NCBI GenBank assembly: GCA_963820795.1
Contig: CAWGBJ010000007.1
Span: 62,001 to 126,000, forward strand
Direction: 5' to 3'
DNA: 64,000 nucleotides
Origin: Roseiarcus sp963820795
GTDB lineage: Bacteria > Pseudomonadota > Alphaproteobacteria > Rhizobiales > Beijerinckiaceae
Shown here: positions 56,597-64,000 of the stretch, piece by piece
Layout of the letters: each line of letters begins with the position of its first letter
Position numbering within the stretch: the first letter of the stretch is position 1
Notes under the pieces: model-generated
What the model saw: the letters and a program-made list of their open reading frames with translations, nothing else
The model's database searches: none
Told to the model about the DNA's origin: nothing
Position numbers and translations under genes: made by a program

Positions 56597-59020
56597 CTAG
56601 TGAGCGACGAGGCCCTGACCGTCCTCGTCGAGAGGATTGGTGGGCGGCGAGACGGCGGCGACCTCCTCATCCCAGACGGTCGGGGTCGGCTGGCGCATTA
56701 GCGCGTGGGCAAGCACTTCCTCCATGCGCGACACCGGCACGATCTCGAGACCGTTCTTGACCGAGGCCGGAATCTCGGCGAGGTCCTTCACGTTCTCTTC
56801 CGGAATGAGGACCTTCTTAATGCCGCCCCGCAACGCGGCGAGCAGCTTCTCCTTCAGACCGCCGATCGGCAGCACCCGGCCGCGCAACGTGATCTCTCCG
56901 GTCATCGCGATGTCGCGGCGAACGGGAATGCCCGTCAGCATCGAAACGATGACCGTCGCCATCCCGACGCCCGCCGACGGCCCATCCTTCGGGGTCGCGC
57001 CCTCCGGCACGTGCACATGGATGTCGCGCTTGTCGAACAGCGGCGGCTCGATGCCGAAATCGAGGGCGCGCGAGCGTACATAGGAAGCAGCGGCGGAGAT
57101 CGATTCCTTCATCACGTCTTTGAGATTGCCGGTCACCGTCATGCGGCCCTTGCCGGGCATCATGACCCCTTCGATCGTCAGCAGTTCGCCGCCGACCTCC
57201 GTCCAGGCGAGCCCCGTCACCAGCCCGACCTGGTCGTCGGCCTCGATTTCGCCGTAGCGGAACTTCGGCGGCCCGAGGAACTCGGCGACGTTGTCGGCAG
57301 TGACGACGATCTTCTTGGTCTTGCTCGTCAGGATCTCCTTCACCGCCTTGCGTGCGAGGTTGGAGATCTCGCGTTCGAGATTGCGCACGCCGGCTTCGCG
57401 TGTATAGCGACGGATGAGCTGCATCATCCCGCCGTCCTCGATCTCGAATTCGCTGGCGTCGAGCCCATGCTTGGCCATCGAGTTGGTGAGGAGATGGCGC
57501 TTGGCGATCTCGAGTTTTTCGTCCTCGGTGTACCCGGCGATCCGGATGATCTCCATGCGGTCCATCAGCGGAGGCGGGATATTGAGCGTGTTGGCCGTCG
57601 TGACGAACATCACGCCCGAAAGGTCGTAGTCGACCTCGAGATAATGATCGTTGAACGTCGCGTTCTGTTCCGGATCGAGCACTTCGAGCAGCGCCGACGA
57701 CGGATCTCCGCGGAAGTCCATACCCATTTTGTCGACCTCGTCGAGCAGGAAGAGCGGGTTTGAGGTCTTCGCCTTGCGCATCGACTGGATCACCTTGCCA
57801 GGCATCGACCCGATATAGGTGCGGCGATGGCCGCGAATCTCCGCTTCGTCGCGCACGCCGCCGAGCGACATCCGCACGAACTCGCGGCCGGTCGCCTTGG
57901 CGATCGACTTGCCGAGCGACGTCTTGCCGACGCCGGGCGGACCGACGAGGCAGAGAATCGGCCCCGTCAGCTTATTGGCGCGCTGTTGCACCGCAAGATA
58001 TTCGACGATGCGCTCCTTGACCTTGTCGAGGCCGAAGTGATCGGCGTCGAGGATCGCCTGCGCAGCCGGCAGATCTTTCTTGATCTTCGAGCGCTTCTGC
58101 CACGGGATCGAGAGGAGCCAGTCGAGATAGTTTCGTACGACTGTCGCCTCGGCCGACATCGGCGCCATCTGCCGCAGCTTCTTGACCTCGCCGAGCGCCT
58201 TCTCGCGCGCTTCCTTGGTGAGTCGGATCGACTTGATGCGCTCTTCGAGCTCGGACATTTCGTCTTTGCCCTCTTCGTCGCCGAGTTCCTTCTGGATCGC
58301 CTTCATCTGCTCGTTGAGGTAGTATTCGCGCTGGGTCTTCTCCATTTGCCGCTTGACGCGCGTTCGAATCCGCTTCTCGACCTGCAGCACCGAGATCTCG
58401 CTCTCCATGAGCGCAAGGCACTTCTCGAAACGCTTGCCGATCGAACGCATCTCGAGAATCGCCTGCTTGTCGGCGAGTTTGATGGCAAGATGCGAGGCGA
58501 TCGTGTCGGCGAGCTTGCCGTAGTCATCGATCTGAGTGACCGCGCTTACCACCTCGGGCGAGATCTTCTTGTTAAGCTTGACGTAGCTTTCGAACTCCGA
58601 GACGACTGAGCGCGACAGGGCCTCCGCCTCGATCTTGTCGATCGGGTCTTCGGCGATCGCCTGAGCCTCGGCCTGGAAAAAGCTGTCACCTGGAATGTAG
58701 CGCGTCACCTGCGCGCGCGCCGCCCCCTCGACAAGCACTTTGACGGTGCCGTCCGGCAGTTTCAAAAGCTGGAGGACGCTCGCCAGCGTGCCGGCAGAGA
58801 AGATCGCCTCCGGCGCCGGATCGTCATCGGCGGCGTTCTTCTGAGTGGCGAGCAAGATAGGTTTGTCGGACCGCATCACCTCCTCGAGCGCGCGTATCGA
58901 CTTTTCGCGTCCGACGAAGAGAGGCACAATCATATGGGGAAAAACGACGATGTCGCGCAACGGCAGGACGGGATAGACGTCAACCGTTCCGGGAATGATG
59001 GCCTTGCGTTGGGTGCCCAT
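56597..59020 (-). CDS. lon: ATP-dependent protease La (Lon)
   Basis: An 807-aa LonA. ATG 59020 ('MGTQRKAIIPGTVDVYPVLP') has AAGGAAAG upstream; the extra 52 residues of the longer frame are not Lon-like. N-terminal substrate domain, coiled coil ('EYYLNEQMKAIQKELGDEEG'), AAA+ with Walker A 'GPPGVGKTSLGKS' and 'FLLDEVDKMG', and the protease domain with catalytic Ser in 'PKDGPSAGVGMA' and Lys in 'GGLKEKLLAALRGG'. Degrades misfolded proteins and regulators such as CcrM and DnaA in alphaproteobacteria. Confidence 0.96.
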   Translation of the reverse strand: MGTQRKAIIPGTVDVYPVLPLRDIVVFPHMIVPLFVGREKSIRALEEVMRSDKPILLATQKNAADDDPAPEAIFSAGTLASVLQLLKLPDGTVKVLVEGAARAQVTRYIPGDSFFQAEAQAIAEDPIDKIEAEALSRSVVSEFESYVKLNKKISPEVVSAVTQIDDYGKLADTIASHLAIKLADKQAILEMRSIGKRFEKCLALMESEISVLQVEKRIRTRVKRQMEKTQREYYLNEQMKAIQKELGDEEGKDEMSELEERIKSIRLTKEAREKALGEVKKLRQMAPMSAEATVVRNYLDWLLSIPWQKRSKIKKDLPAAQAILDADHFGLDKVKERIVEYLAVQQRANKLTGPILCLVGPPGVGKTSLGKSIAKATGREFVRMSLGGVRDEAEIRGHRRTYIGSMPGKVIQSMRKAKTSNPLFLLDEVDKMGMDFRGDPSSALLEVLDPEQNATFNDHYLEVDYDLSGVMFVTTANTLNIPPPLMDRMEIIRIAGYTEDEKLEIAKRHLLTNSMAKHGLDASEFEIEDGGMMQLIRRYTREAGVRNLEREISNLARKAVKEILTSKTKKIVVTADNVAEFLGPPKFRYGEIEADDQVGLVTGLAWTEVGGELLTIEGVMMPGKGRMTVTGNLKDVMKESISAAASYVRSRALDFGIEPPLFDKRDIHVHVPEGATPKDGPSAGVGMATVIVSMLTGIPVRRDIAMTGEITLRGRVLPIGGLKEKLLAALRGGIKKVLIPEENVKDLAEIPASVKNGLEIVPVSRMEEVLAHALMRQPTPTVWDEEVAAVSPPTNPLDEDGQGLVAH

Positions 59021-59267
59021 GGCTTTCCTTCTCGAGCCGGCCTCGAACCGACCCTCGCTTATTTCAGTGACGACGCCCGCCGACCAGCTCTGCCCTGATA
59101 TCAGCGGCTGCGCTTGCCGTTCATGCACCCCGACCACAGAAGAGCCCGGACGGGATAACAACGATTCTCGGCGCAAGTTTCATGCCGTTTGCGAGAATCA
59201 AACGTCCCTAGCTCAGCAAGATGGTCCCGGCAGGTGACAGTTTCAAGCCGCCGGAAATGTGGCGCCC

Positions 59268-60521
59268 TTAGCCCGCCCGCTCCGCCCGTTCGGCATAAAT
59301 ATAGAGCGGGCGCGCCTTACCCTCGACGACCTCGGGACCGATCACGACCTGCTCGACCCCATCGAGGCCGGGCAGCTCGAACATGGTGTCGAGCAGAATG
59401 CCTTCCATGATCGAGCGCAAGCCCCTGGCGCCGGTGCGGCGCTCGATCGCCTTTTTGGCGACGACGTTGAGCGCTTCGTCCTGGAAGGTCAGATCCGTGC
59501 TCTCCATTTCGAACAGACGCTGGTACTGCTTGACCAGTGCGTTCTTCGGCTCGGTCAGGATCTTCTTTAGCGCCTCTTCGTCGAGGTCCTCGAGCGTGGC
59601 GATGACCGGCAGACGGCCGACGAATTCGGGGATCAGCCCGAATTTGAGCAGGTCCTCGGGCTCAACCTCGCGAAAGACTTCGCCCGTGCGGCGGTCATCG
59701 GGCGACTGCACCTTGGCGCGGAAGCCGATCGACGTTCCCTTGCCGCGCGCCGAGATGATGCGCTCGAGCCCGGAGAAGGCGCCGCCACAGATGAACAGGA
59801 TGTTGGTCGTGTCGACCTGCAGGAACTCCTGCTGCGGATGTTTACGCCCGCCCTGCGGCGGCACGCTGGCGATGGTGCCTTCCATGATCTTGAGCAGCGC
59901 CTGCTGCACGCCTTCGCCCGACACGTCGCGGGTGATCGACGGATTGTCGGACTTGCGGCTGATCTTGTCGATCTCGTCGATGTAGACGATGCCGCGCTGC
60001 GCCCGCTCGACGTTGTAATCGGAGGCCTGCAGCAGCTTGAGGATGATGTTTTCGACGTCTTCGCCGACATAGCCGGCTTCGGTGAGCGTCGTGGCGTCGG
60101 CCATCGTGAAAGGCACGTCGAGAATGCGAGCCAGCGTCTGCGCGAGCAGCGTCTTGCCGGAGCCCGTCGGGCCGATCAGCAAAATATTGGATTTGGCAAG
60201 CTCGACGTCGCCGTGCTTGGTCGCGTGATTAAGTCGCTTGTAGTGATTATGCACAGCGACCGACAGAACCCGCTTCGCCTGCGGCTGGCCAATGACATAG
60301 TCGTCGAGCACCTTGCAGATTTCGCGGGGCGTCGGGATGCCGTCCTTGCTCTTGACGAGCGCGGTCTTGCTTTCCTCCCGGATGATGTCCATGCAGAGTT
60401 CGACGCATTCGTCGCAGATGAACACGGTCGGCCCAGCAATGAGCTTTCGCACTTCGTGCTGGCTTTTGCCGCAGAATGAGCAATAGAGCGTGTTCTTGGC
60501 GTCGCCGTCGGCCTTGGCCAT
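59268..60521 (-). CDS. clpX: ATP-dependent Clp protease ATP-binding subunit ClpX
   Basis: A 417-aa unfoldase. ATG 60521 ('MAKADGDAKNTLYCSFCGKS'); N-terminal zinc-binding domain with four Cys ('CSFC' and 'CDECVELC'), Walker A 'GPTGSGKTLLAQT', Walker B 'IVYIDEIDKI', pore and sensor regions, and 'RRTGARGLRSIME'. Delivers substrates to ClpP, encoded upstream. The 247-bp gap to lon (59021-59267) has no gene and should hold the lon promoter. Confidence 0.96.
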   Translation of the reverse strand: MAKADGDAKNTLYCSFCGKSQHEVRKLIAGPTVFICDECVELCMDIIREESKTALVKSKDGIPTPREICKVLDDYVIGQPQAKRVLSVAVHNHYKRLNHATKHGDVELAKSNILLIGPTGSGKTLLAQTLARILDVPFTMADATTLTEAGYVGEDVENIILKLLQASDYNVERAQRGIVYIDEIDKISRKSDNPSITRDVSGEGVQQALLKIMEGTIASVPPQGGRKHPQQEFLQVDTTNILFICGGAFSGLERIISARGKGTSIGFRAKVQSPDDRRTGEVFREVEPEDLLKFGLIPEFVGRLPVIATLEDLDEEALKKILTEPKNALVKQYQRLFEMESTDLTFQDEALNVVAKKAIERRTGARGLRSIMEGILLDTMFELPGLDGVEQVVIGPEVVEGKARPLYIYAERAERAG

Positions 60522-60762
60522 CGTCTTTCTCCACCGCGGCCGCTCGATCGAACCGAGATCGTCGAATCGACCACACAACCTAAACAGACCTAACTAACGA
60601 AACGTAGCCTTCGACCCCACCTCGCCGTCCGCCGTCGTGTCGCTCCGTTCCGGCCCGCGGGCACAGAACCCGCCAAGCAACCATTAAACTCCGGGCAAAA
60701 TCAAGTCCGGTCGGCCAAAATTGATTGGGCTAGGTTTCTGAACCCCGGACAGATAGCAGGCC

Positions 60763-61407
60763 TCAGGCGGGCGCCTTGGCTTCTTCCAACTCTACAGCGC
60801 GATTCGTCGTCACCTCGTCCACGATGCCAAACGCCTTGGCCTCCTCGGCCGACATGAAATGGTCACGATCCAGCGTCCTTTCAATGGCTTCGTAGCTCTG
60901 CCCGGTGCAATGGACGTAGATCTCGTTGAGGCGGCGCTTGACCTTCAGAATGTCCTCGGCGTGGCGTTGAATGTCCGAGGCTTGGCCCTGGAACCCGCCT
61001 GACGGCTGATGGACCATGATGCGGGAATTGGGCAAGGCGAAGCGCGAGCCCTTTTCGCCGGCGGCCAGGAGGAGCGAGCCCATCGACGCGGCCTGGCCGA
61101 TGCACATCGTCGTCACTTTCGGCCGAATAAACTGCATCGTATCATAGATCGACAGCCCGGCCGTCACAACGCCGCCCGGCGAATTGATATAAAGCGCGAT
61201 CTCTTTTTTCGGATTATCCGCTTCGAGGAAGAGGAGCTGGGCGACCACCAGGGAGGCCGAAATATCCTCGACCGGCCCGATCATGAATATGATGCGTTCG
61301 CGCAGCAGTCGCGAGAAGATGTCGAACGACCGCTCGCCCCTCGCCGATTGCTCGATCACGATCGGCACGAGGTTGTTGAAGTAATAGTCGACCGGATCGC
61401 GCATCAT
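60763..61407 (-). CDS. clpP: ATP-dependent Clp protease proteolytic subunit
   Basis: A 214-aa ClpP (start at 61407 or the adjacent Met at 61404). Catalytic triad visible: Ser in 'GQAASMGSLLLAAG', His in 'NSRIMVHQPSGG', Asp in 'RTLDRDHFMSAEEA'. 'YINSPGGVVTAGLSIYDTMQ' is the oxyanion region. Forms a tetradecamer with ClpX/ClpA caps. The 241-bp gap to clpX shows no gene and probably a clpX promoter. Confidence 0.95.
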   Translation of the reverse strand: MMRDPVDYYFNNLVPIVIEQSARGERSFDIFSRLLRERIIFMIGPVEDISASLVVAQLLFLEADNPKKEIALYINSPGGVVTAGLSIYDTMQFIRPKVTTMCIGQAASMGSLLLAAGEKGSRFALPNSRIMVHQPSGGFQGQASDIQRHAEDILKVKRRLNEIYVHCTGQSYEAIERTLDRDHFMSAEEAKAFGIVDEVTTNRAVELEEAKAPA

Positions 61408-61537
61408 CGTTGTTTTCCCGGAAGTGTGTCGGCGGACGCCGAACTTCAACATAAGCGCCCGCCGCCGTCCCGAAAAGGGGCGGCCGACTCGTATTGAAAT
61501 GGCTCCGCCGAGGCGCGGCGGCGCAAAGCGCCGCGCG

Positions 61538-62947
61538 TCAACCGGACGACGGCTCCGTCCCGCCCTGCGGCTCCTCCAAGCTGGCTGCGGCCGGCGGGGC
61601 GTCATCGTCGACCGGCTTCATGAGCTCTTCCTTGCTCACTTTTTTCTCCTCCAGCCTGGCGAGGCCGAGGATGTGATCCACGACTTTCTCCTCGTAGATT
61701 GGCGCGCGCAGCTCGGCGAGAGCCTGGTTGTTGTTGCGGTAGAAGTCCCAGACCTGCTTCTCCTGGCCGGGGAAGGAACGGGCGCGGGCGATAAGCGCCT
61801 GCGTCATCTCTTCGTCCGAGACCTTGACCTGCGCACGGTTTCCGACCTCGGCCAACAAGAGCCCGAGCCGAACCCGGCGCTCGGCGATCTTGCGGTAATC
61901 CGCGCGGGCCGCCTCCTCCGTCGTATTGTCGTCGGCGAAGCTGCGACCGGAGGCCTCCTGCTCGCGCGCCACCTGCGCCCAGATCGAATCGAACTCCTGG
62001 TTGACGAGCCCTTCGGGCAGCTCGAATGAATAGAGCGCGTCGAGCTTGTCGAGGAGCTGGCGCTTGACCTTCTCGCGCGAGGCGCGCGTGTAGTCGGCCG
62101 CGATCCGTTCGCGGATCATCTCTTTCAGCTTGTCGAGGCTTTCGAAACCGATGCCTTTGGCGAATTCGTCGTCGATCGCCAGCGCCTCGGGCGCCGCCAC
62201 CGCCTTGACCGTCACGTCGAAGTCCGCCGTCTTGCCGGCGAGCGCGCGCACCGCATAGGCCTCCGGGAAGGTCGCCCGGATCTTGCGCTCCTCCCCGGCG
62301 GCCGCGGCGAGCAACTGCTCTTCGAAGCCCGGGATGAAGGTGTTCGAGCCGAGCGCCACCTGAATGTCCCTGCCCTCGCCGCCTTCGAACGGCACGCCAT
62401 CGATTGTGCCGTTGAAATCGACCGTGACGCGGTCCTGATTTTCGGCCCTGCCGCCTTCCGGCTTGTCGCTATAGGTCCGACGCTCCGCGGCCAACCGTTC
62501 GAGGGCGAGATCGACGTCGGCGCCCTCGACCTCAGCTGACGGGCGCTCGAGCTCGAGTTGGGAAAAATCGCCGATCTCGAACACCGGCAACACTTCGAGC
62601 GCCACCTTGAAATTGAGGTCGCCGCGCGCCTCGAGCGCGGCCTCGATCGCCGCTTGGTCCTGCGGCAGTTCGACCTTCGGCTCGCGCGCCAGCCGCAGGC
62701 CGTTGTCGTCAACGATCTTCTTATTCGCGCTGGCGATCGCTTCCTGGACGACTTCGGCCATCACCGACTTGCCGTAGACCTTGCGCAGGTGCTCGACCGG
62801 CACCTTGCCGGGTCGGAAGCCGTTGATTCGGACCTTTGCCTTGAGGTCGGCCAGCTGGCCGTTCAGCTTCTCTTCAAGGTCGCGCGCCGGCAGGGAAATG
62901 TCGTATTCGCGCTTGAGCCCCTGGCTCAGCGTCTCTGTCACCTGCAT
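61538..62947 (-). CDS. tig: trigger factor
   Basis: A 469-aa ribosome-associated chaperone. ATG 62947 ('MQVTETLSQGLKREYDISLP') with AAGGCGG upstream; a TTG two codons earlier is possible. Ribosome-binding 'GFRPGKVPVEHLRKVYG', FKBP-type PPIase 'DRVTVDFNGTIDGVPFEGG', and a C-terminal helical domain ending in an Ala/Pro/acidic tail. First of the tig-clpP-clpX-lon block. Confidence 0.95.
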   Translation of the reverse strand: MQVTETLSQGLKREYDISLPARDLEEKLNGQLADLKAKVRINGFRPGKVPVEHLRKVYGKSVMAEVVQEAIASANKKIVDDNGLRLAREPKVELPQDQAAIEAALEARGDLNFKVALEVLPVFEIGDFSQLELERPSAEVEGADVDLALERLAAERRTYSDKPEGGRAENQDRVTVDFNGTIDGVPFEGGEGRDIQVALGSNTFIPGFEEQLLAAAAGEERKIRATFPEAYAVRALAGKTADFDVTVKAVAAPEALAIDDEFAKGIGFESLDKLKEMIRERIAADYTRASREKVKRQLLDKLDALYSFELPEGLVNQEFDSIWAQVAREQEASGRSFADDNTTEEAARADYRKIAERRVRLGLLLAEVGNRAQVKVSDEEMTQALIARARSFPGQEKQVWDFYRNNNQALAELRAPIYEEKVVDHILGLARLEEKKVSKEELMKPVDDDAPPAAASLEEPQGGTEPSSG

Positions 62948-63086
62948 CGTCAAATCCGCCTTGTCGGTTGGCCAAGGCTACCCTTAGCCGATTTTGTCCA
63001 ATGTCGCCAAAACGTCGCGTAAGGGGTCCGCGCTCGGCGCGGATCCCTGCGCTGCGGAACCGCCCCGACGCAAGCCTTGGGGGAAC

Positions 63087-63171
63087 TGGTGCGGGCGGAG
63101 GGACTCGAACCCCCACGACTTTCGTCACCGGAACCTAAATCCGGCGCGTCTACCAATTCCGCCACGCCCGC
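63087..63171 (-). tRNA. tRNA-Leu (TAG)
   Basis: 85 nt type II tRNA with encoded CCA. Acceptor GCGGGCG pairs with CGCCCGC, anticodon loop TTTAGGT (anticodon TAG), a long variable arm and T-loop TTCGAGT. Confidence 0.95.
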
Positions 63172-63450
63172 TTTCGGAGCGCCCCGTTTTGTAAACGCCT
63201 CCGGCTTCGGGCGCGCTCTACACCAGCTTGCCGGCGCCGCGCCACAGAAAAAAGCGCTGGATCGCGGCGGCGGTTCCCGCGACGCGCGCGCTCCGGCAAT
63301 CGATCCGCCGGAATCCACGAAAACCTTGGATTTTCCGAAGCTGGCGGAATGTCGCTTCCCGATCCGATTCCATCGATCCGCGAGATGTCCTAAACAGCGC
63401 GCTCAAGACGCCGCGCCGAAGGAGGCTCGCGCGATTCGGCTCGGGACCCC

Positions 63451-64000
63451 ATGACCATCCACCCTGCTTTCCCTCCCCGAATGACCATGTCCCCCACCCG
63501 GCGCGCGCTGCTTGGCGGCGGGCTCGCGGCCGCCGCCTGGGGGCTGGCGAGCGCCCGCGCCCAGTCCCCTTCGCCCGCTGCGGACGGCTTTCGCTTGTTC
63601 GAAGCCGCCCCCTCGCGTCTCGTCCTTGCGCCGCCGCCGGCCGAGGCCGCCGCAACTCTCTCCTACGCCGGTCAGACGCCCGGCCCGCTGCTGCGGCTCA
63701 AGAAAGGCGACGAATTGAAATTAAGGTTGAGGAACAGGCTCGCCGAGCCGACCGCGCTCGCTTTTCCCGGCCTCCGCGCCGCCAATTCCAGCGCCGGCTA
63801 CGGCGGCCTGACCGGGCCGCGCCTCGCACCCGGGCGGACCGCCGACATCCGCTTTGCCCCGCCCGACGCCGGATTCAATCTCTATCTGCCGCATGCCGGC
63901 TCGACCGACGCCGGCCAGCAGGGGCGCGGCCTCTTCGGGCCGATCGTGGTCGAGGAGGCCGAGACGCCCGACATCGATCAGGACGTCGCGATCGTGCTGT
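63451..64000 (+). CDS. multicopper oxidase-like protein, partial, lacking domain-1 copper ligands
   Basis: The 5' part of a gene that runs off the window. Starts at 63451, 63481 or 63487 are possible (no good ribosome site; 63481/63487 place 'SPTRRALLGGG' as a twin-arginine signal right at the N-terminus). The mature part follows cupredoxin domain 1: 'LSYAGQTPGPLLRLKKGDEL', 'LRNRLAEPTALAFPG', 'GYGGLTGPRLAPGRTADIRF' and 'GRGLFGPIVVEE'. The usual HWHG appears as 'AFPG' and the usual WYHPH as 'LYLPH', so most domain-1 copper ligands are missing, as in SufI/FtsP-type proteins. Periplasmic; function uncertain. Confidence 0.75.
   Translation, partial: MTIHPAFPPRMTMSPTRRALLGGGLAAAAWGLASARAQSPSPAADGFRLFEAAPSRLVLAPPPAEAAATLSYAGQTPGPLLRLKKGDELKLRLRNRLAEPTALAFPGLRAANSSAGYGGLTGPRLAPGRTADIRFAPPDAGFNLYLPHAGSTDAGQQGRGLFGPIVVEEAETPDIDQDVAIVL

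Overview
The window is high-GC chromosomal DNA from an alphaproteobacterium, most likely a Hyphomicrobiales (Rhizobiales) member close to the Beijerinckiaceae/Methylocystaceae. The evidence is the nuoA-N cluster followed by birA, RNase J and methylmalonyl-CoA epimerase; the tig-clpP-clpX-lon-hup block; the XxxAADLP-type porin; and the conserved small 'ESFPASDPPA' protein. The family assignment is inference from gene content, not a database match.

Layout. (1) 1-5.9 kb: a candidate defence locus. Three + strand genes overlap by ATGA: a Cas4/RecB-like PD-(D/E)XK nuclease with a C-terminal cysteine cluster, a protein of unknown family, and an SF1 helicase. They converge on, and overlap, a minus strand ArsR-type regulator, C5-cytosine methyltransferase and Vsr endonuclease. 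(2) 5.9-14 kb: acetoin dehydrogenase acoABC behind a 132-bp tandem duplication, then two aldehyde dehydrogenases and a DUF779 gene. The two aldehyde dehydrogenases share an unusual inverted repeat upstream. (3) 14.4-22.9 kb: porin, xanthine dehydrogenase (xdhB frameshifted), VapBC, threonyl-tRNA synthetase (frameshifted), acylphosphatase. (4) 23.5-30.8 kb: an accessory stretch with HicAB, two DUF29 genes (both frameshifted), a broken DNA amino-methyltransferase, a TPR/cold-shock-like protein, BrnTA and a DUF2283 pair. It is punctuated by three decayed copies of the 3' end of mfd. (5) 30.8-54.7 kb: mfd, sdhE, mce, a repeat-flanked SDR gene (frameshifted), rnj, birA and a complete complex I operon, into which a DUF3291 gene and a pentapeptide-repeat gene are inserted between nuoF and nuoG. 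(6) 54.9-64 kb: tRNA-Asp, a periplasmic ClpP-fold protein, tRNA-Val, hup, lon, clpX, clpP, tig, tRNA-Leu and the start of an atypical multicopper oxidase.

How the genes fit together. The aco block and its aldehyde dehydrogenases form a C2/C4 carbon-use module: acetoin is cleaved to acetyl-CoA and acetaldehyde, and the aldehyde is oxidised. Complex I is encoded in a single long minus strand run. The protease/chaperone block tig-clpP-clpX-lon is the standard alphaproteobacterial arrangement.

Quality note. Six genes carry a single-base indel (xdhB, thrS, two DUF29 genes, an orphan methyltransferase, an SDR). One of them, thrS, should be essential, so residual sequencing error is a serious possibility for all six. 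The most interesting signals are the nuclease/helicase/methylase locus and the repeated mfd 3'-end remnants, which look like traces of repeated insertion at the end of mfd.
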